DNA from: Lachnospiraceae bacterium
GTDB lineage: Bacteria; Bacillota; Clostridia; Lachnospirales; Lachnospiraceae
DNA: 62,186 nucleotides
Reading direction: 5' to 3'
NCBI GenBank assembly: GCA_028689655.1
Contig: JAQVCT010000017.1
Span: 1-62,186, forward strand
In this document: piece by piece, positions 1 to 8,814 of the stretch
Position numbering within the stretch: position 1 is the first letter of the stretch
How the letters are laid out: the number at the start of each line of letters is the position of its first letter
Translations under genes and position numbers: made by a program
The notes under the pieces: generated by a model
What the model saw: the letters and a program-made list of their open reading frames with translations, nothing else
Databases searched by the model: none
What the model was told of the DNA's origin: nothing

Positions 1-3000
1 ATTTCAATACCGGATTCCCATCATTCATCTGATCCCAGTACAGTCCATCTTTACTGGTAGAAAAGTATATCTGTTCTGTCTGCGCTCCACCATCACCTGT
101 GAAATACGCGAATAAATATTTCGTAAAGTTCTGTTTTCCTATGGCAGCTTTTACCTTTGCTTTGAATTTTTTCGTATCAGATATCTTGTCATACGTCAGG
201 GTAGCTGTGAGAGTCACCTTAGTATCTTCTGATTTTCTATTTACTACACCTGCTTTAAATTTTCCATTATCCTGATCCGAGATCACATCAGTGTCGGAGG
301 ACTCCCATGTAATCGTGGAACCATTTTCTCCTGCCTCCGGCAGATAGATATTGCCTCTGATATCATCCAGCTCCGGAATCTCCACCGTATCTCCGTTGAG
401 CAGGTAGGAAGCAGTCATTGTCACTGGTACCTCTCCCAAATCTTCTGACGGCAATGTCACTTTTCCTTCTGCACTGATCACACTTTCGTTACTGCTTGTC
501 CAGGTCAGTGCCCTGCTCTTTAACGTATCCGGCAATGTAAGATCCGTCTGAATCGCATCCAGATATTTATTTTCTCCCAATATCTTTTCCTTCAGCATAT
601 TAGGCAGACAGTAATTGAGTACGCCTGACTTCGTCATTGCTGTGTCGAAAAACTCCACATTTTTAATACCACCTGAGAAATCGTAATAATTCGTATCCTG
701 ACCTGCGCCAATATAAAGATAGGACAAGTCTCCCATCTGACCAATAGACGCATTGGTGGTAAGGTCCGTCACATACTCCCCATCCATGTAATAGGTGATC
801 TTTGTCTTGCTCTGACTTTCATCGGACGCATCTTCCAGGACGATCGTCACCGGATACCATTCATCCAGAATAGAGCTCTTATTTCCCGTTGTGTCATATT
901 TGATACCGCTCACTTCATTTTCATTTATCTTGAATGAAGCTCTTGCATTGCTCCAATTCAGCGTATTGAATGCGAACCAGTTACTGTTATCACTGCCCAG
1001 GGTAAATACCGTTGAGTGTGCATTTCCGCTCACATCGTTTCTTACCCATGCCTGAATCGTGAGTTTATCTGTATTCTGTAACTTTTCCAGCAATGCAGTA
1101 TTATTACTGATGTCCAGATAATTCTGCTTATTTTTACTGGTTCCACCATTTATGATAAGTCCATGGTCATAGGAAATGCTATCTCCTGCCAGAGAACCCT
1201 TTGTATCCCCCACAGAATCTGTACCATCCTCCAGCAGTGAATAACTGGCTATAGGTGTATACTCCTGATTTTCTCCATTTACCTGACAGGTAATCCTAAG
1301 ATCAGAGACATCCACATCCGCCAGCTCTTTTGCGTCAGTGCTGGTAAATACCGGTGTTCCATCTCCGTCATATCTTGCATAAGCCAGCATGGCATTTCTA
1401 CAAGGATCATACAATGGATCAGATGATGCATAATCACACTGATCCTTATGACATTTTTCATCCCTTGCGTGGTATACCAGAATCACATTTCCATCCTCAT
1501 CCACAGTAAAGGAATTATGTCCGGGACCATACTGCTCTGCCAGATCATTTGTTTCCAGAACCGGGTATGCACATTTTGTCCAGTTTCTAAGATCCATGAG
1601 ATCTGCATCATCATCCACGGTAAGCATACCCATACAGTATTCATCTCCCGTTGCCGCCGCCGAATATACTACATAGATCTTTCCATTCTGTTGCAGGACC
1701 GCAGGACCCTCGTTCACCTTTTCATTCACACGCTCCCAGTCATATTCCGGGACAGATAATGTGATTGGATCTCCCGCAAGTTTCCAGGGTGCATCCTGAT
1801 CTACCTCCGCCATTTTCAGCATAGAGATGCCATTGGTCTTATAGGCCCAGATTGCATAACCCTTGCCATCCTTTTCAAAGTAGGTCATATCAAGGCACAT
1901 ATCATTAAATCCATTATCACCTCCATCCTTGTCAGTAAATTTTACTTTTTCCGACCAGGAGGAAGCCTCTGTAATATCCATACCTTCGCCACATTCCAAT
2001 ACAAAACATCGGATTCCCCAACCATTACCGGAAGTACTTGCCGCATAATAAATATACCATTTGCCATTGATCTTATGTAATTCCGGCGCCCAGATGTGAT
2101 ACATCTGCTCTCCGCTGGTATGTTTTGTCCAGATTACATGATCCTCTGCCTCTGAAAGTCCCTCCAGTGTATCTGCTTTTCTAACTGCTATACGGTCATA
2201 TCCACTGTTCATATTGCCATATGCCGGCCATGAGGAGGTAAAATAATAACAATCTTCGTCTGCGTCATACACCACACAGGGATCTGCCCGTTCTTCAATA
2301 AACGGACTCTTAAAGTAATGCAATTCACCCTGTAGCGTATAAGTTCCTGCGGTGAGATCCGCGGTATCCTCCACAACTTCGCCCGTCTGAGCATTTTTCC
2401 AGCTTATGGCCGCCTTCTGTGTGCTGCCGTCCGAAAAAGTTACCGTAGTACTATCCGGCAGACTTTTGGATTCTCCCTCCTCCAAAACTACTTTTCGTGT
2501 AGGAACTCCTTCATAATAGCTTCCTTTTTTTGCAACTATCTCCTTTTTGGAGGTTGTATCATTTACAATTTCCTCATAGAGATCCTGAATATCGTTTTCT
2601 GATAAATCCTTTGTATATATCTTTACTTCCTTTACTGCTCCTGCAAAAGATTTGTCAGGATAAGCGGATTTTCCGATATAGCTTACCAGGTCTGTCCCAA
2701 AATCTGATATCTGCGTAGTCTTATCATCCCTGCACACTTCCTCGCCATTCAGATAACCGATGATCTCATTCTCCGTAATGACCGTTGTGTACATAGACCA
2801 GCCAGCTGTTGTGGTTGTACTAGAGCAGGCTGTCTCGGTATTGTATGGCTGTTCTTCATTATAATCGTCTGTTATAACAGACTTAAAATATCCGTTCTTG
2901 GATGGATTCAATATCCAATACTGGGGTGGAAAACCATTGCTTCCCGCTTCCGTACCAAAATACATGGCAGAAAAATCTCCACTTCCCGTGTTGTTCTGAA

Positions 3001-3916
3001 GCCATGCAGAAATTGTCAGGGTATCCTGTCCATCAAATAACCCCGTCGGTAACTCCACATATGCAGCATCACTCCCACTGCTACCTCCCGGAAGTTCCAA
3101 TGAACCGATTCTAAGTGCTGCACCATTGCCCCTGATATACGCCTCATTTCCACTCCCTGATTCATCAATGATCTCTGTATCAGCGTCTGCACTGCCAAGA
3201 TCCGAAAAGGTATAGTATGCTAACAACCCTTCTTCATTTCCACTGCGCCTTTTAATACGATTTTGTGACAATGAATTTTCCGAAACACTGTTCTCTAACA
3301 ATGCAAATATTTCATTTGCAGATAATGTTACCTTATTGTCCGAAACTGTTTCCTCATCTGCATTGTCTGTATTATCTATATCTTCTGTATTATCTGCCTG
3401 ACCTGTACTGCCTGTGTTGTCCGTCTTGTCTGCACTTTCTGTCTTGTCTGCGCTGTCCGACTTGTCTGTACTTTCTGTCTCGTCTGTACTGTCTGTCTTG
3501 TCTGCATTTTCTGTCTTGTCTGCGCTGTCCGACTTGTCTGTACTTTCTGTCTCGTCTGTACTGTCTGTCTTGTCTGCATTTTCTGTGCTGCCCGTCTTTT
3601 CTGTCTCATCTGTACCTTCTGTGCTGTCTGTCTTGTCCGTCTTGTCTGTGCTGTCCGACTTGTCTGTACTGTCTATCTTGTCTGCATTTTCTGTGCTGTC
3701 TGTCGTGTCTGTCTTGCCCGCACTGTCTGTCGTGTTCGCTTCCTTTGCCGCAATTCCCCCGTTCAGATTATCGTTGACATCTTCCTCAATATTCAACAAT
3801 ACCCCTTTTTCCTGTTCCGTGGCATGCACTGCTTCCAGTCCACTTCCTGACAGTCCGCTAAATAGCAGTATCACTGTCAATACCCCAGCCAATGCTCTTC
3901 TCCATTTTCCCTTCAT
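1..3916 (-). CDS. Secreted multidomain GH43-family glycosidase (3' end outside window)
   Basis: ATG at 3916 follows a GGAGGG ribosome site, and the frame stays open to the left edge (at least 1305 residues). A signal peptide (about residues 1-32) leads into a low-complexity Ser/Thr/Asp/Lys linker (about 50-190) built from repeats. Then come a LamG-like domain (about 230-420), an Ig-like piece, and a five-bladed GH43-type catalytic region starting near residue 530. It carries an ADP motif (putative base Asp, about 545), an Asp in NDMCLD (about 671) and NEGP (putative acid Glu, about 735). A second LamG-like domain and two Ig-like modules follow. The last visible residues resemble the start of another GH43-like or carbohydrate-binding unit. 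Family 43 enzymes act on arabinan, xylan or related side chains, but the exact substrate cannot be told here. Export is inferred from the signal peptide; no anchor is visible. Confidence 0.88.
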   Translation of the reverse strand, partial: MKGKWRRALAGVLTVILLFSGLSGSGLEAVHATEQEKGVLLNIEEDVNDNLNGGIAAKEANTTDSAGKTDTTDSTENADKIDSTDKSDSTDKTDKTDSTEGTDETEKTGSTENADKTDSTDETESTDKSDSADKTENADKTDSTDETESTDKSDSADKTESADKTDNTGSTGQADNTEDIDNTDNADEETVSDNKVTLSANEIFALLENSVSENSLSQNRIKRRSGNEEGLLAYYTFSDLGSADADTEIIDESGSGNEAYIRGNGAALRIGSLELPGGSSGSDAAYVELPTGLFDGQDTLTISAWLQNNTGSGDFSAMYFGTEAGSNGFPPQYWILNPSKNGYFKSVITDDYNEEQPYNTETACSSTTTTAGWSMYTTVITENEIIGYLNGEEVCRDDKTTQISDFGTDLVSYIGKSAYPDKSFAGAVKEVKIYTKDLSENDIQDLYEEIVNDTTSKKEIVAKKGSYYEGVPTRKVVLEEGESKSLPDSTTVTFSDGSTQKAAISWKNAQTGEVVEDTADLTAGTYTLQGELHYFKSPFIEERADPCVVYDADEDCYYFTSSWPAYGNMNSGYDRIAVRKADTLEGLSEAEDHVIWTKHTSGEQMYHIWAPELHKINGKWYIYYAASTSGNGWGIRCFVLECGEGMDITEASSWSEKVKFTDKDGGDNGFNDMCLDMTYFEKDGKGYAIWAYKTNGISMLKMAEVDQDAPWKLAGDPITLSVPEYDWERVNEKVNEGPAVLQQNGKIYVVYSAAATGDEYCMGMLTVDDDADLMDLRNWTKCAYPVLETNDLAEQYGPGHNSFTVDEDGNVILVYHARDEKCHKDQCDYASSDPLYDPCRNAMLAYARYDGDGTPVFTSTDAKELADVDVSDLRITCQVNGENQEYTPIASYSLLEDGTDSVGDTKGSLAGDSISYDHGLIINGGTSKNKQNYLDISNNTALLEKLQNTDKLTIQAWVRNDVSGNAHSTVFTLGSDNSNWFAFNTLNWSNARASFKINENEVSGIKYDTTGNKSSILDEWYPVTIVLEDASDESQSKTKITYYMDGEYVTDLTTNASIGQMGDLSYLYIGAGQDTNYYDFSGGIKNVEFFDTAMTKSGVLNYCLPNMLKEKILGENKYLDAIQTDLTLPDTLKSRALTWTSSNESVISAEGKVTLPSEDLGEVPVTMTASYLLNGDTVEIPELDDIRGNIYLPEAGENGSTITWESSDTDVISDQDNGKFKAGVVNRKSEDTKVTLTATLTYDKISDTKKFKAKVKAAIGKQNFTKYLFAYFTGDGGAQTEQIYFSTSKDGLYWDQMNDGNPVLK
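3400..3760 (-). repeat. In-frame repeats coding the Ser/Thr/Asp/Lys linker
   Basis: Short T/S-D-K units repeat in frame. A 72-bp (24-codon) block is nearly perfectly duplicated, with copies starting near 3441 and 3513. This is a flexible linker between the signal peptide and the first LamG-like domain, prone to length change by slippage in multiples of three. Confidence 0.8.
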
Positions 3917-4111
3917 TTAATAACCCTCCAAACCAGATATTTTCACCTCTGGTTTGTAAGTTTAGCATATAATATCTATATAAAATACCAATTTTATTAC
4001 GCACTTGTTATGTTTTCTTTTTAATATTTTAATTTTTATGTAATATATGCTTAAATTAATTTTATTTTTAAGTTATTTTATGGCTGTTTTTTATATTACA
4101 GGATTTTCCAT

Positions 4112-4146
4112 AAAAAAAATCATTTCTTTTACGAAATGATTTTTTT
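4112..4146 (-). terminator. Intrinsic terminator after yqeY
   Basis: A 13-bp A/T-rich stem (arms 4114-4126 and 4133-4146) with a six-base loop sits just after the yqeY stop. It has T runs on both strands and could also stop plus-strand transcription. Confidence 0.75.
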
Positions 4147-4156
4147 ACAATTCTAT

Positions 4157-4603
4157 TTACTGTAACAGTGAACCAACCACCTTATTAACGACTGCTCCAT
4201 CTGCCTTGCCTTTTACCTTTGGCATCAGTTCTTTCATGATCTTTCCTTTTTCTTTTACTGTGGGATTCTCAATGCCAAGACCGGCAATGACTTCTTTTAC
4301 AATAGCAAGGATTGCATCCTCGCTCATCTCTTCCGGTGCGAACTCACTTAACACTTTGATCCTTGCCTCACACTGTTGGATCAGATCTGCTCTGTCCGCC
4401 GGTGTCAATTCCAAGGTCTCCTTGGTCTGTTTGATCTCTTTTTTGATTACCTCATATTCTTCTGCCTCTGTGAGGTCTTCTCTCTTATCAATTTCCTTGT
4501 TTTTCAGTGCTGCCAGCAGCATGGATAACGTATCTTTTCTTTCCTTCTCTTTATTTTTCATTGCTGTTACCATTTCTGCTCTGATTTCATCAATTTTACT
4601 CAT
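4157..4603 (-). CDS. yqeY: GatB/YqeY domain-containing protein
   Basis: A 148-residue protein of the full usual length of the stand-alone YqeY family, related to the C-terminal tail domain of GatB. It opens with the typical MSKIDEIRAEMVTAMK helix and ends with the conserved KGKIMKELMPKVKGKADG segment. The family is linked to tRNA amidotransferase-like tRNA binding, but the cellular role of free YqeY is not settled. A GGAG site lies upstream of the ATG. A short tandem array separates it from the upstream gene, and a terminator follows, so it is probably transcribed alone or at the end of a unit. Confidence 0.92.
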   Translation of the reverse strand: MSKIDEIRAEMVTAMKNKEKERKDTLSMLLAALKNKEIDKREDLTEAEEYEVIKKEIKQTKETLELTPADRADLIQQCEARIKVLSEFAPEEMSEDAILAIVKEVIAGLGIENPTVKEKGKIMKELMPKVKGKADGAVVNKVVGSLLQ

Positions 4604-4729
4604 GAATATCTATCTCCTTCTAATAATTTTGCGCAACTGTTTTCTATTCATAGTTTATTTTTCTAATTCTTTCTAACCATATTTTTCTGTACTCAATTTT
4701 TATCTATAATTTTCTTATTTATAATTTTT

Positions 4730-4785
4730 TTGTATTTTCTTTATTTGCATTTTCTTTATTTGTATTTTCTTTATTCACATTTTCT
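4730..4785. repeat. 15-bp tandem repeat upstream of yqeY
   Basis: About four units of a T-rich 15-mer (ttatttgtattttct and variants) lie between yqeY and its upstream neighbour. On the yqeY sense strand they read as an A/G-rich leader. Similar arrays precede several other minus-strand genes in the window. Confidence 0.7.
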
Positions 4786-4809
4786 TGTTGGCATTAGGAT
4801 ATCCTATTT

Positions 4810-5370
4810 TTACGATAGATCTTCCCTGCAGAAAAAACACGCGAACCTGTCATGAGAGTTCTGGGGTACCAGATTCTCCGCTCCACAGTAATTACATTTA
4901 ATGACTCTGGTTCCCGCTGGTGGCAGATCTCCTTCAAAAAGCCTTACTGCCATACGACGTCCATCTGCACGGCTTGGCGTATTCATCTTTGCAATTCTCG
5001 CCTGATTATCCTGATTTTGCTGCTCTTTCTCTGCTTTCTGTGCCAGATAATCCACTGTCGTCATCTGTTCCTCCGGCTTCTGCTCCACCTTCGTATCCAT
5101 CTTTGCCACTTTTCCTATGGTTTGCCTGCTGTCTGCCGTGGGCTGTGTTCTATTGGAATAGACTGGCTGAGCCGCTTTACCCATGGAAGAATCCCATGTT
5201 GGAGTATTGCTGCTCTTATACACGGTAGTATTCCTGTTCCCGAGAGCATTCCCATTGCCATTTATATTCCTGCTCCCAGTACCTTCTGTATTTTTATCCT
5301 GATTTGCCTTTACCGCTTTCGCGATGGCTACCACCACATATATTAATATAATGATTGAAAAAACACTCAA
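4810..5370 (-). CDS. Membrane-anchored zinc-ribbon protein, unknown function
   Basis: The start is placed at TTG 5370: an AGGAGG site lies seven bases upstream and would be inside the coding region if the more distal ATG at 5397 were used. The 186-residue protein has one N-terminal membrane helix (SVFSIIILIYVVVAIAKAV), a long polar low-complexity middle, and a C-terminal zinc-ribbon-like motif with CNYC and CFFC cysteine pairs about 20 residues apart. No enzyme domain is seen. The layout (short anchor, flexible linker, cytoplasmic zinc ribbon) is common in small clostridial proteins of unknown role. Confidence 0.75.
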   Translation of the reverse strand: MSVFSIIILIYVVVAIAKAVKANQDKNTEGTGSRNINGNGNALGNRNTTVYKSSNTPTWDSSMGKAAQPVYSNRTQPTADSRQTIGKVAKMDTKVEQKPEEQMTTVDYLAQKAEKEQQNQDNQARIAKMNTPSRADGRRMAVRLFEGDLPPAGTRVIKCNYCGAENLVPQNSHDRFACFFCREDLS

Positions 5371-5387
5371 CTTTATTCCTCCTTGTT

Positions 5388-5407
5388 GTATGTACAATTG
5401 TACATAC
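5388..5407. promoter_or_regulatory. Perfect 20-bp palindrome, candidate operator
   Basis: Twenty bases centred on AATT (GTATGTACAATTGTACATAC) equal their own reverse complement. The site lies between the tdk stop (5418) and the TTG start of the zinc-ribbon gene (5370), only 18 bp from that start. There is no T run, so it is not a terminator. The TGTACA half-sites resemble operators of dimeric winged-helix repressors, but which regulator binds is unknown. Confidence 0.5.
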
Positions 5408-5417
5408 TGTTAATCTG

Positions 5418-6005
5418 CTACTGTATCTTATGATTCCAGTTGGGTCCGAGGTTTCCCTCCTTGTAATGTCTACGGCACAATGCAATATAGCTGTCATTTT
5501 CTCCCAGAAAGATCTGTTCCCCTGCCCGTATCACTTTTCCATCGCTGGAAAATCTGGCATTGCAGGTAGCGCCCTGACCACACCAGCACACGGTCTTGAT
5601 CTCCTCGATGACATCCGCCCATGCCAGGAGCCATTTGGAACCCTCGAAAAGTTCTCTTTGAAAATCTGTTCTCAGACCATAGCAGATCACTGGAATTCCC
5701 AGTTCATCTACCACATGTATAAAAAAGGAAATATCTTCCTTTTTACAAAATTGCGCTTCATCCACGATAACACAGTCATATGTTTGTATTTCCTGATCTG
5801 ACATCTTCGTAAATTCTTCGACAAATCTACACTCTTTCTGCAAACCTATTCTGCTGCGAATTATTTTATCGCCACCCCTGTTGTCGATCTGAGGTTTCAG
5901 CAAAAGTGCCTTCTTGCCCCGCTCATAGTAATTGTATTCCACCATAAGTGCATTGGCTGTCTTAGAACTTCCCATTGCTCCGTGTCTGAAATATAGCTTT
6001 GCCAT
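5418..6005 (-). CDS. tdk: Thymidine kinase
   Basis: Phosphorylates thymidine to dTMP in nucleotide salvage. A 195-residue protein of type II TK length, started at ATG 6005 (MAKLYF) behind a GGGGAAG site; an in-frame ATG 75 bp upstream lacks a site and falls in the preceding terminator. Seen: P-loop GAMGSSKT near residue 9, VIVDEAQF (Walker B, with the catalytic Glu), a WCGQGATCNARF segment and a final CRRH that give the four zinc-binding cysteines of the C-terminal lasso domain. Terminators or spacers separate it from the flagellin gene, so it is probably independent of it. Confidence 0.95.
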   Translation of the reverse strand: MAKLYFRHGAMGSSKTANALMVEYNYYERGKKALLLKPQIDNRGGDKIIRSRIGLQKECRFVEEFTKMSDQEIQTYDCVIVDEAQFCKKEDISFFIHVVDELGIPVICYGLRTDFQRELFEGSKWLLAWADVIEEIKTVCWCGQGATCNARFSSDGKVIRAGEQIFLGENDSYIALCRRHYKEGNLGPNWNHKIQ

Positions 6006-6056
6006 GTATCTGCTTCCCCTTTTAATTCTATTTCTTATAATCTTATTTCTCACATA

Positions 6057-6085
6057 GGAAAAGCTGTGCATTGACTGCACAGCCC
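6057..6085 (-). terminator. Intrinsic terminator after the flagellin gene
   Basis: An 8-bp GC-rich stem (arms 6063-6070 and 6076-6083, loop ttgac) is followed on the minus strand by TTTT, ten bases after the flagellin stop. Confidence 0.75.
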
Positions 6086-6095
6086 TCTTTTATTC

Positions 6096-6851
6096 TTACT
6101 GCAGCATCTTGGTCACGATTGATTCCTGTTCCATATTCTGTTTCAGCATCGTATTCTTATAATCATCCATCACCTGATTTTTCTTCAGATCGGAGATTGC
6201 CTGTGGAATATCCAGATCCTCCAGTTTGCTCTGTGCACCGGTCTGCTGCAATGCCCCATTGGTGTTATAGGAAGTGATGTAATCTAATGCATTGCTGGAC
6301 GCACCCATGCTGCTTCTGGATGCGCTGACCATATCCAGTGCATTGTCAATCCGTTTCATATCAAAGTCACCGGTAACATCGTAGCCATCAATACCTAATG
6401 CTTCCAAAGTGGAATTGCCCATCTGAATCTGCATTCCTGTTCCATCCGGATTCGTGGCAATATTCATATCTGCCATACTGCCATCCAATACAGACATGGT
6501 ATTGAACTGGGTTCCTTTTGCTGTGCTCTGGATTCCTTTCATTAACTCATTTATCTCGGATTGCATTGCCTGCTTATCCTGAGAACTGTTTAGACCATTG
6601 CTGGCTTTCACGCTGATTTCTTTGATTCGATGCAGATAATCCTGAATACCACTCAAAGCACCATCGGCGATATTCAGTACACTATTCCCCGCCTTTGCAT
6701 TATCGGCTCCCACAGTCAATCCATTGCTCTGCGCCTGTAATTTGGCGGCAATACTTAATTCACTTGCTCCATCTGCCGCAGAATTTAACTTTTTCCCACT
6801 GGCAATCCCGCCATAATTAACATTGGAATTAATCTTTGAAATGCTATTCAT
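6096..6851 (-). CDS. Short flagellin-like protein, unlinked to other flagellar genes
   Basis: 251 residues with recognisable flagellin N-terminal sequence: GKKLNSAADGASELSIAAKL, then VLNIADGALSGIQDYLHRIKEISVKASNG and the EINELMKGI helix, matching the conserved D0/D1 region. The C-terminal D1/D0 helices are present but diverged; it ends NMEQESIVTKMLQ rather than the usual Leu-Leu-Arg-type end. The variable D2/D3 part is almost absent. A GGAGG site precedes the ATG. No other flagellar gene is in the window; the neighbours are a small helical protein upstream and tdk downstream. It may be a minor filament subunit, a junction protein or a flagellin relative with another job. Confidence 0.85.
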   Translation of the reverse strand: MNSISKINSNVNYGGIASGKKLNSAADGASELSIAAKLQAQSNGLTVGADNAKAGNSVLNIADGALSGIQDYLHRIKEISVKASNGLNSSQDKQAMQSEINELMKGIQSTAKGTQFNTMSVLDGSMADMNIATNPDGTGMQIQMGNSTLEALGIDGYDVTGDFDMKRIDNALDMVSASRSSMGASSNALDYITSYNTNGALQQTGAQSKLEDLDIPQAISDLKKNQVMDDYKNTMLKQNMEQESIVTKMLQ

Positions 6852-6935
6852 ACCATTACCTCCATTCCCTTGTTGGTATCTCTATTATAATCCTTTGAGA
6901 GGAAAATAACAATCTCCACGTAAGACCTTTTTCCT

Positions 6936-7205
6936 CTATGATTCGTCTAGCTCTTCTCTGTATTTCGCAATCTTGTCCTTGGAAGCGCTGATGGCATCGA
7001 TCATATCCAGCAGTTCCGGATCGCCTGTCTCTTGATAAAGAGAATAATATCTCTTTCCCAGCTTATAATACTGCTCCTTGATCTTTAATTCTTCCGCCTT
7101 GATATTGGCATAAAGTACCGCGTTATTACCTACTTCCTTTGCCTTGCCTCCTACGTCCTTAGCCATTTCTGTGATGCTGTCTCCTAATTCATCAAAAAAT
7201 CCCAT
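6936..7205 (-). CDS. Small helical hypothetical protein
   Basis: 89 residues, predicted almost wholly alpha-helical (MGFFDELGDSITEMAKDVGG, then a K/E/Y-rich coiled-coil-like helix), ending in an acidic REELDES tail. No signal peptide, cysteine or known motif. A GGAAGGAAT site lies upstream of the ATG. It is 84 bp ahead of the flagellin gene on the same strand and may share its transcript. The family is familiar in Lachnospiraceae but I cannot name a function. Confidence 0.7.
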   Translation of the reverse strand: MGFFDELGDSITEMAKDVGGKAKEVGNNAVLYANIKAEELKIKEQYYKLGKRYYSLYQETGDPELLDMIDAISASKDKIAKYREELDES

Positions 7206-7270
7206 ATGATTCCTTCCTTTCTTATTTCTATCTTCTTATTTTTATCTTCTTATCCTTACTCTTTTCTTAA

Positions 7271-7336
7271 TCTTATCGTAACTATTCAAAATCCCATGCG
7301 CAAAATCGCTTCTTCGAAGCTTTCCTTTTGCTTATG
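7271..7336 (-). repeat. Left copy of a 66-bp inverted repeat flanking holA
   Basis: The reverse complement of this segment matches 8815-8880 at 60 of 66 bases, with no gaps. It lies 66 bp upstream of the small helical gene. Reading toward that gene it contains a promoter-like TTGCGC, 17 bp, TACGAT. Homology stops abruptly on the holA side at CATAAG. Confidence 0.9.
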
Positions 7337-7368
7337 AATCTCTTATGAATGACTCTATGGTACTTCTA

Positions 7369-8346
7369 TTATGCACTATATTTTACGATCAGTAACTCCA
7401 CTGTCATTTTATCTGCCATCCGACCCATCTTGACAGATTCATCTGCCTCCACACAGTCATTTAATGCCTCTTTTAAAGCCTTTGTGGTAAACTTCGATGC
7501 CTGAGTGATGTATTTTCCTACGATAAAGGAATGCAGTCCCGTCTTCTCACCGATTCTCTTATTATCAAAGCCCTTCTGCTTCAATTCCTTCGTCTGTAGC
7601 AGAAGGTTGAACTGCCTCGTGATGAGAAACAGAATTCTCATGGGTGGTTCCTTCAATTCCAACAGATCATAATAAAGCTTTAAAGCTGTCTTCTGCTGTT
7701 TATTTGCAATGGCATTGATCATATCGAAGATGCGGTTGCTGATCCTGGTAATGCAGATAATATTCACATCCTCTTTTCCGATTTCATCCTTATCCAGGCA
7801 GTAGCATATGAGTTTTTCCAGTTCCCGCCGAATATTCTCCATGTCATTCCCTGTTTTTTCCAACATGGTGTTCAGTGCTTCCTCACTGATATGCTTTTCC
7901 TCTTTTGCCACCAGGCCTCTGATCCATCTTTTCAGGGTTCCTTCATCCTGAAGTGCAAATTCAATGGCACGCCCCTTATCTCTCACTGTCTTAAAAAGCT
8001 TGCTCCTCTTGTCGATCTCCGACTCCACAAAGATAAAATATGTGGTCTCCGATGGATTTACAAGATATTCTGCCAGCTGTTCACCACCATGCTTGAATAA
8101 CTCGCTGTTCTCAATCACGATGACCCTTCTGTCCGCGAAAAAGGGCATGGTCTCTGCCTGGTCTATCACTGCTCCCACATTAATATCCTTCCCATCATAA
8201 TACTGATAATTCATGGTATCATCCGGTGCCAGCAATGCCTGCTTTAATTTATCCCGATACTGCTTACGCAGATAGTCCTCCACCCCGTACAGCAGGTAGA
8301 TCTGTTTGAAATCCTGTTCCTTAATATCTCTTAAAATGCTCTGCAT
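7369..8346 (-). CDS. holA: DNA polymerase III subunit delta
   Basis: Clamp-loader subunit that opens the beta sliding clamp at the replication fork. 325 residues, typical for Gram-positive HolA (YqeN type): N-terminal AAA-like domain beginning LRDIKEQDFKQIYLLYGVEDYLRKQY, a central helical lid, and a C-terminal collar domain (MNAIANKQQKTALKLYYDLL; KEALNDCVEADESVKMG). This is an essential function in relatives. The gene with its own promoter (8436-8464) sits wholly inside the inverted repeats at 7271-7336 and 8815-8880, which is unusual for a replication gene. Confidence 0.93.
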   Translation of the reverse strand: MQSILRDIKEQDFKQIYLLYGVEDYLRKQYRDKLKQALLAPDDTMNYQYYDGKDINVGAVIDQAETMPFFADRRVIVIENSELFKHGGEQLAEYLVNPSETTYFIFVESEIDKRSKLFKTVRDKGRAIEFALQDEGTLKRWIRGLVAKEEKHISEEALNTMLEKTGNDMENIRRELEKLICYCLDKDEIGKEDVNIICITRISNRIFDMINAIANKQQKTALKLYYDLLELKEPPMRILFLITRQFNLLLQTKELKQKGFDNKRIGEKTGLHSFIVGKYITQASKFTTKALKEALNDCVEADESVKMGRMADKMTVELLIVKYSA

Positions 8347-8814
8347 CTGTTATCCTATCTATTCATTCCGTTGCGATTATCTGACTACACTATTCTACCA
8401 GTTCCTATAAACCTGACAATTTTGTATTCACTCAAATTATAGCACTTGTCACTCTCTGTGTCACTGAGAAATGGGGATTTGGCAGGTTAAACTTATAAAT
8501 TGTTATTCGAACCAGTACCGTATGGTGCTGGTGTAAAAAAGATAAAGAAATGCTTATTTTTCAGGAGATTTCATGTTTAATCTTAATGCATCTTTAGTAC
8601 CATAAAAGTGTTGTTGTTGAGAGCAATTAACTCTAACATAACTTACAGTTACATATCAAAAATTAAATTTAAAAACTCATAATTGCCGAATGAACCTGAT
8701 TATGCAGTCTTTGATAAAATGTAACTATTCAGAGCCAAGCAAATTCATAAAAATATGCGAATCATGATTGCATGAGTGAGCTGATTTTTGTGAATTTATT
8801 TGGCAAAGTAACCA
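8347..8814. other. Non-coding segment between holA and the right repeat
   Basis: No convincing gene. It holds the holA promoter and a 22-bp hairpin at 8511-8532 (9-bp stem ACCAGTACC with one G-U pair, loop GTAT) with no T run, so not a standard terminator. An open frame at 8725-8958 on minus has no ribosome site and overlaps the repeat and the recombinase start. Confidence 0.6.
8436..8464 (-). promoter_or_regulatory. Sigma-A type promoter for holA
   Basis: Minus strand GTGACA (8459-8464), a 17-bp spacer, then TATAAT (8436-8441) preceded by TGC (extended -10). The predicted start is about 80 nt ahead of the holA ATG. It lies inside the repeat-bounded segment, so holA would keep it if the segment flipped. 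Confidence 0.7.

Noticed and set aside
3265..3920. Open frames on plus (Cys/Leu-rich and Ser/Val-rich) opposite the GH43 linker
   Set aside because: They are products of the short repeat read on the wrong strand; the minus frame has signal peptide, ribosome site and domains.
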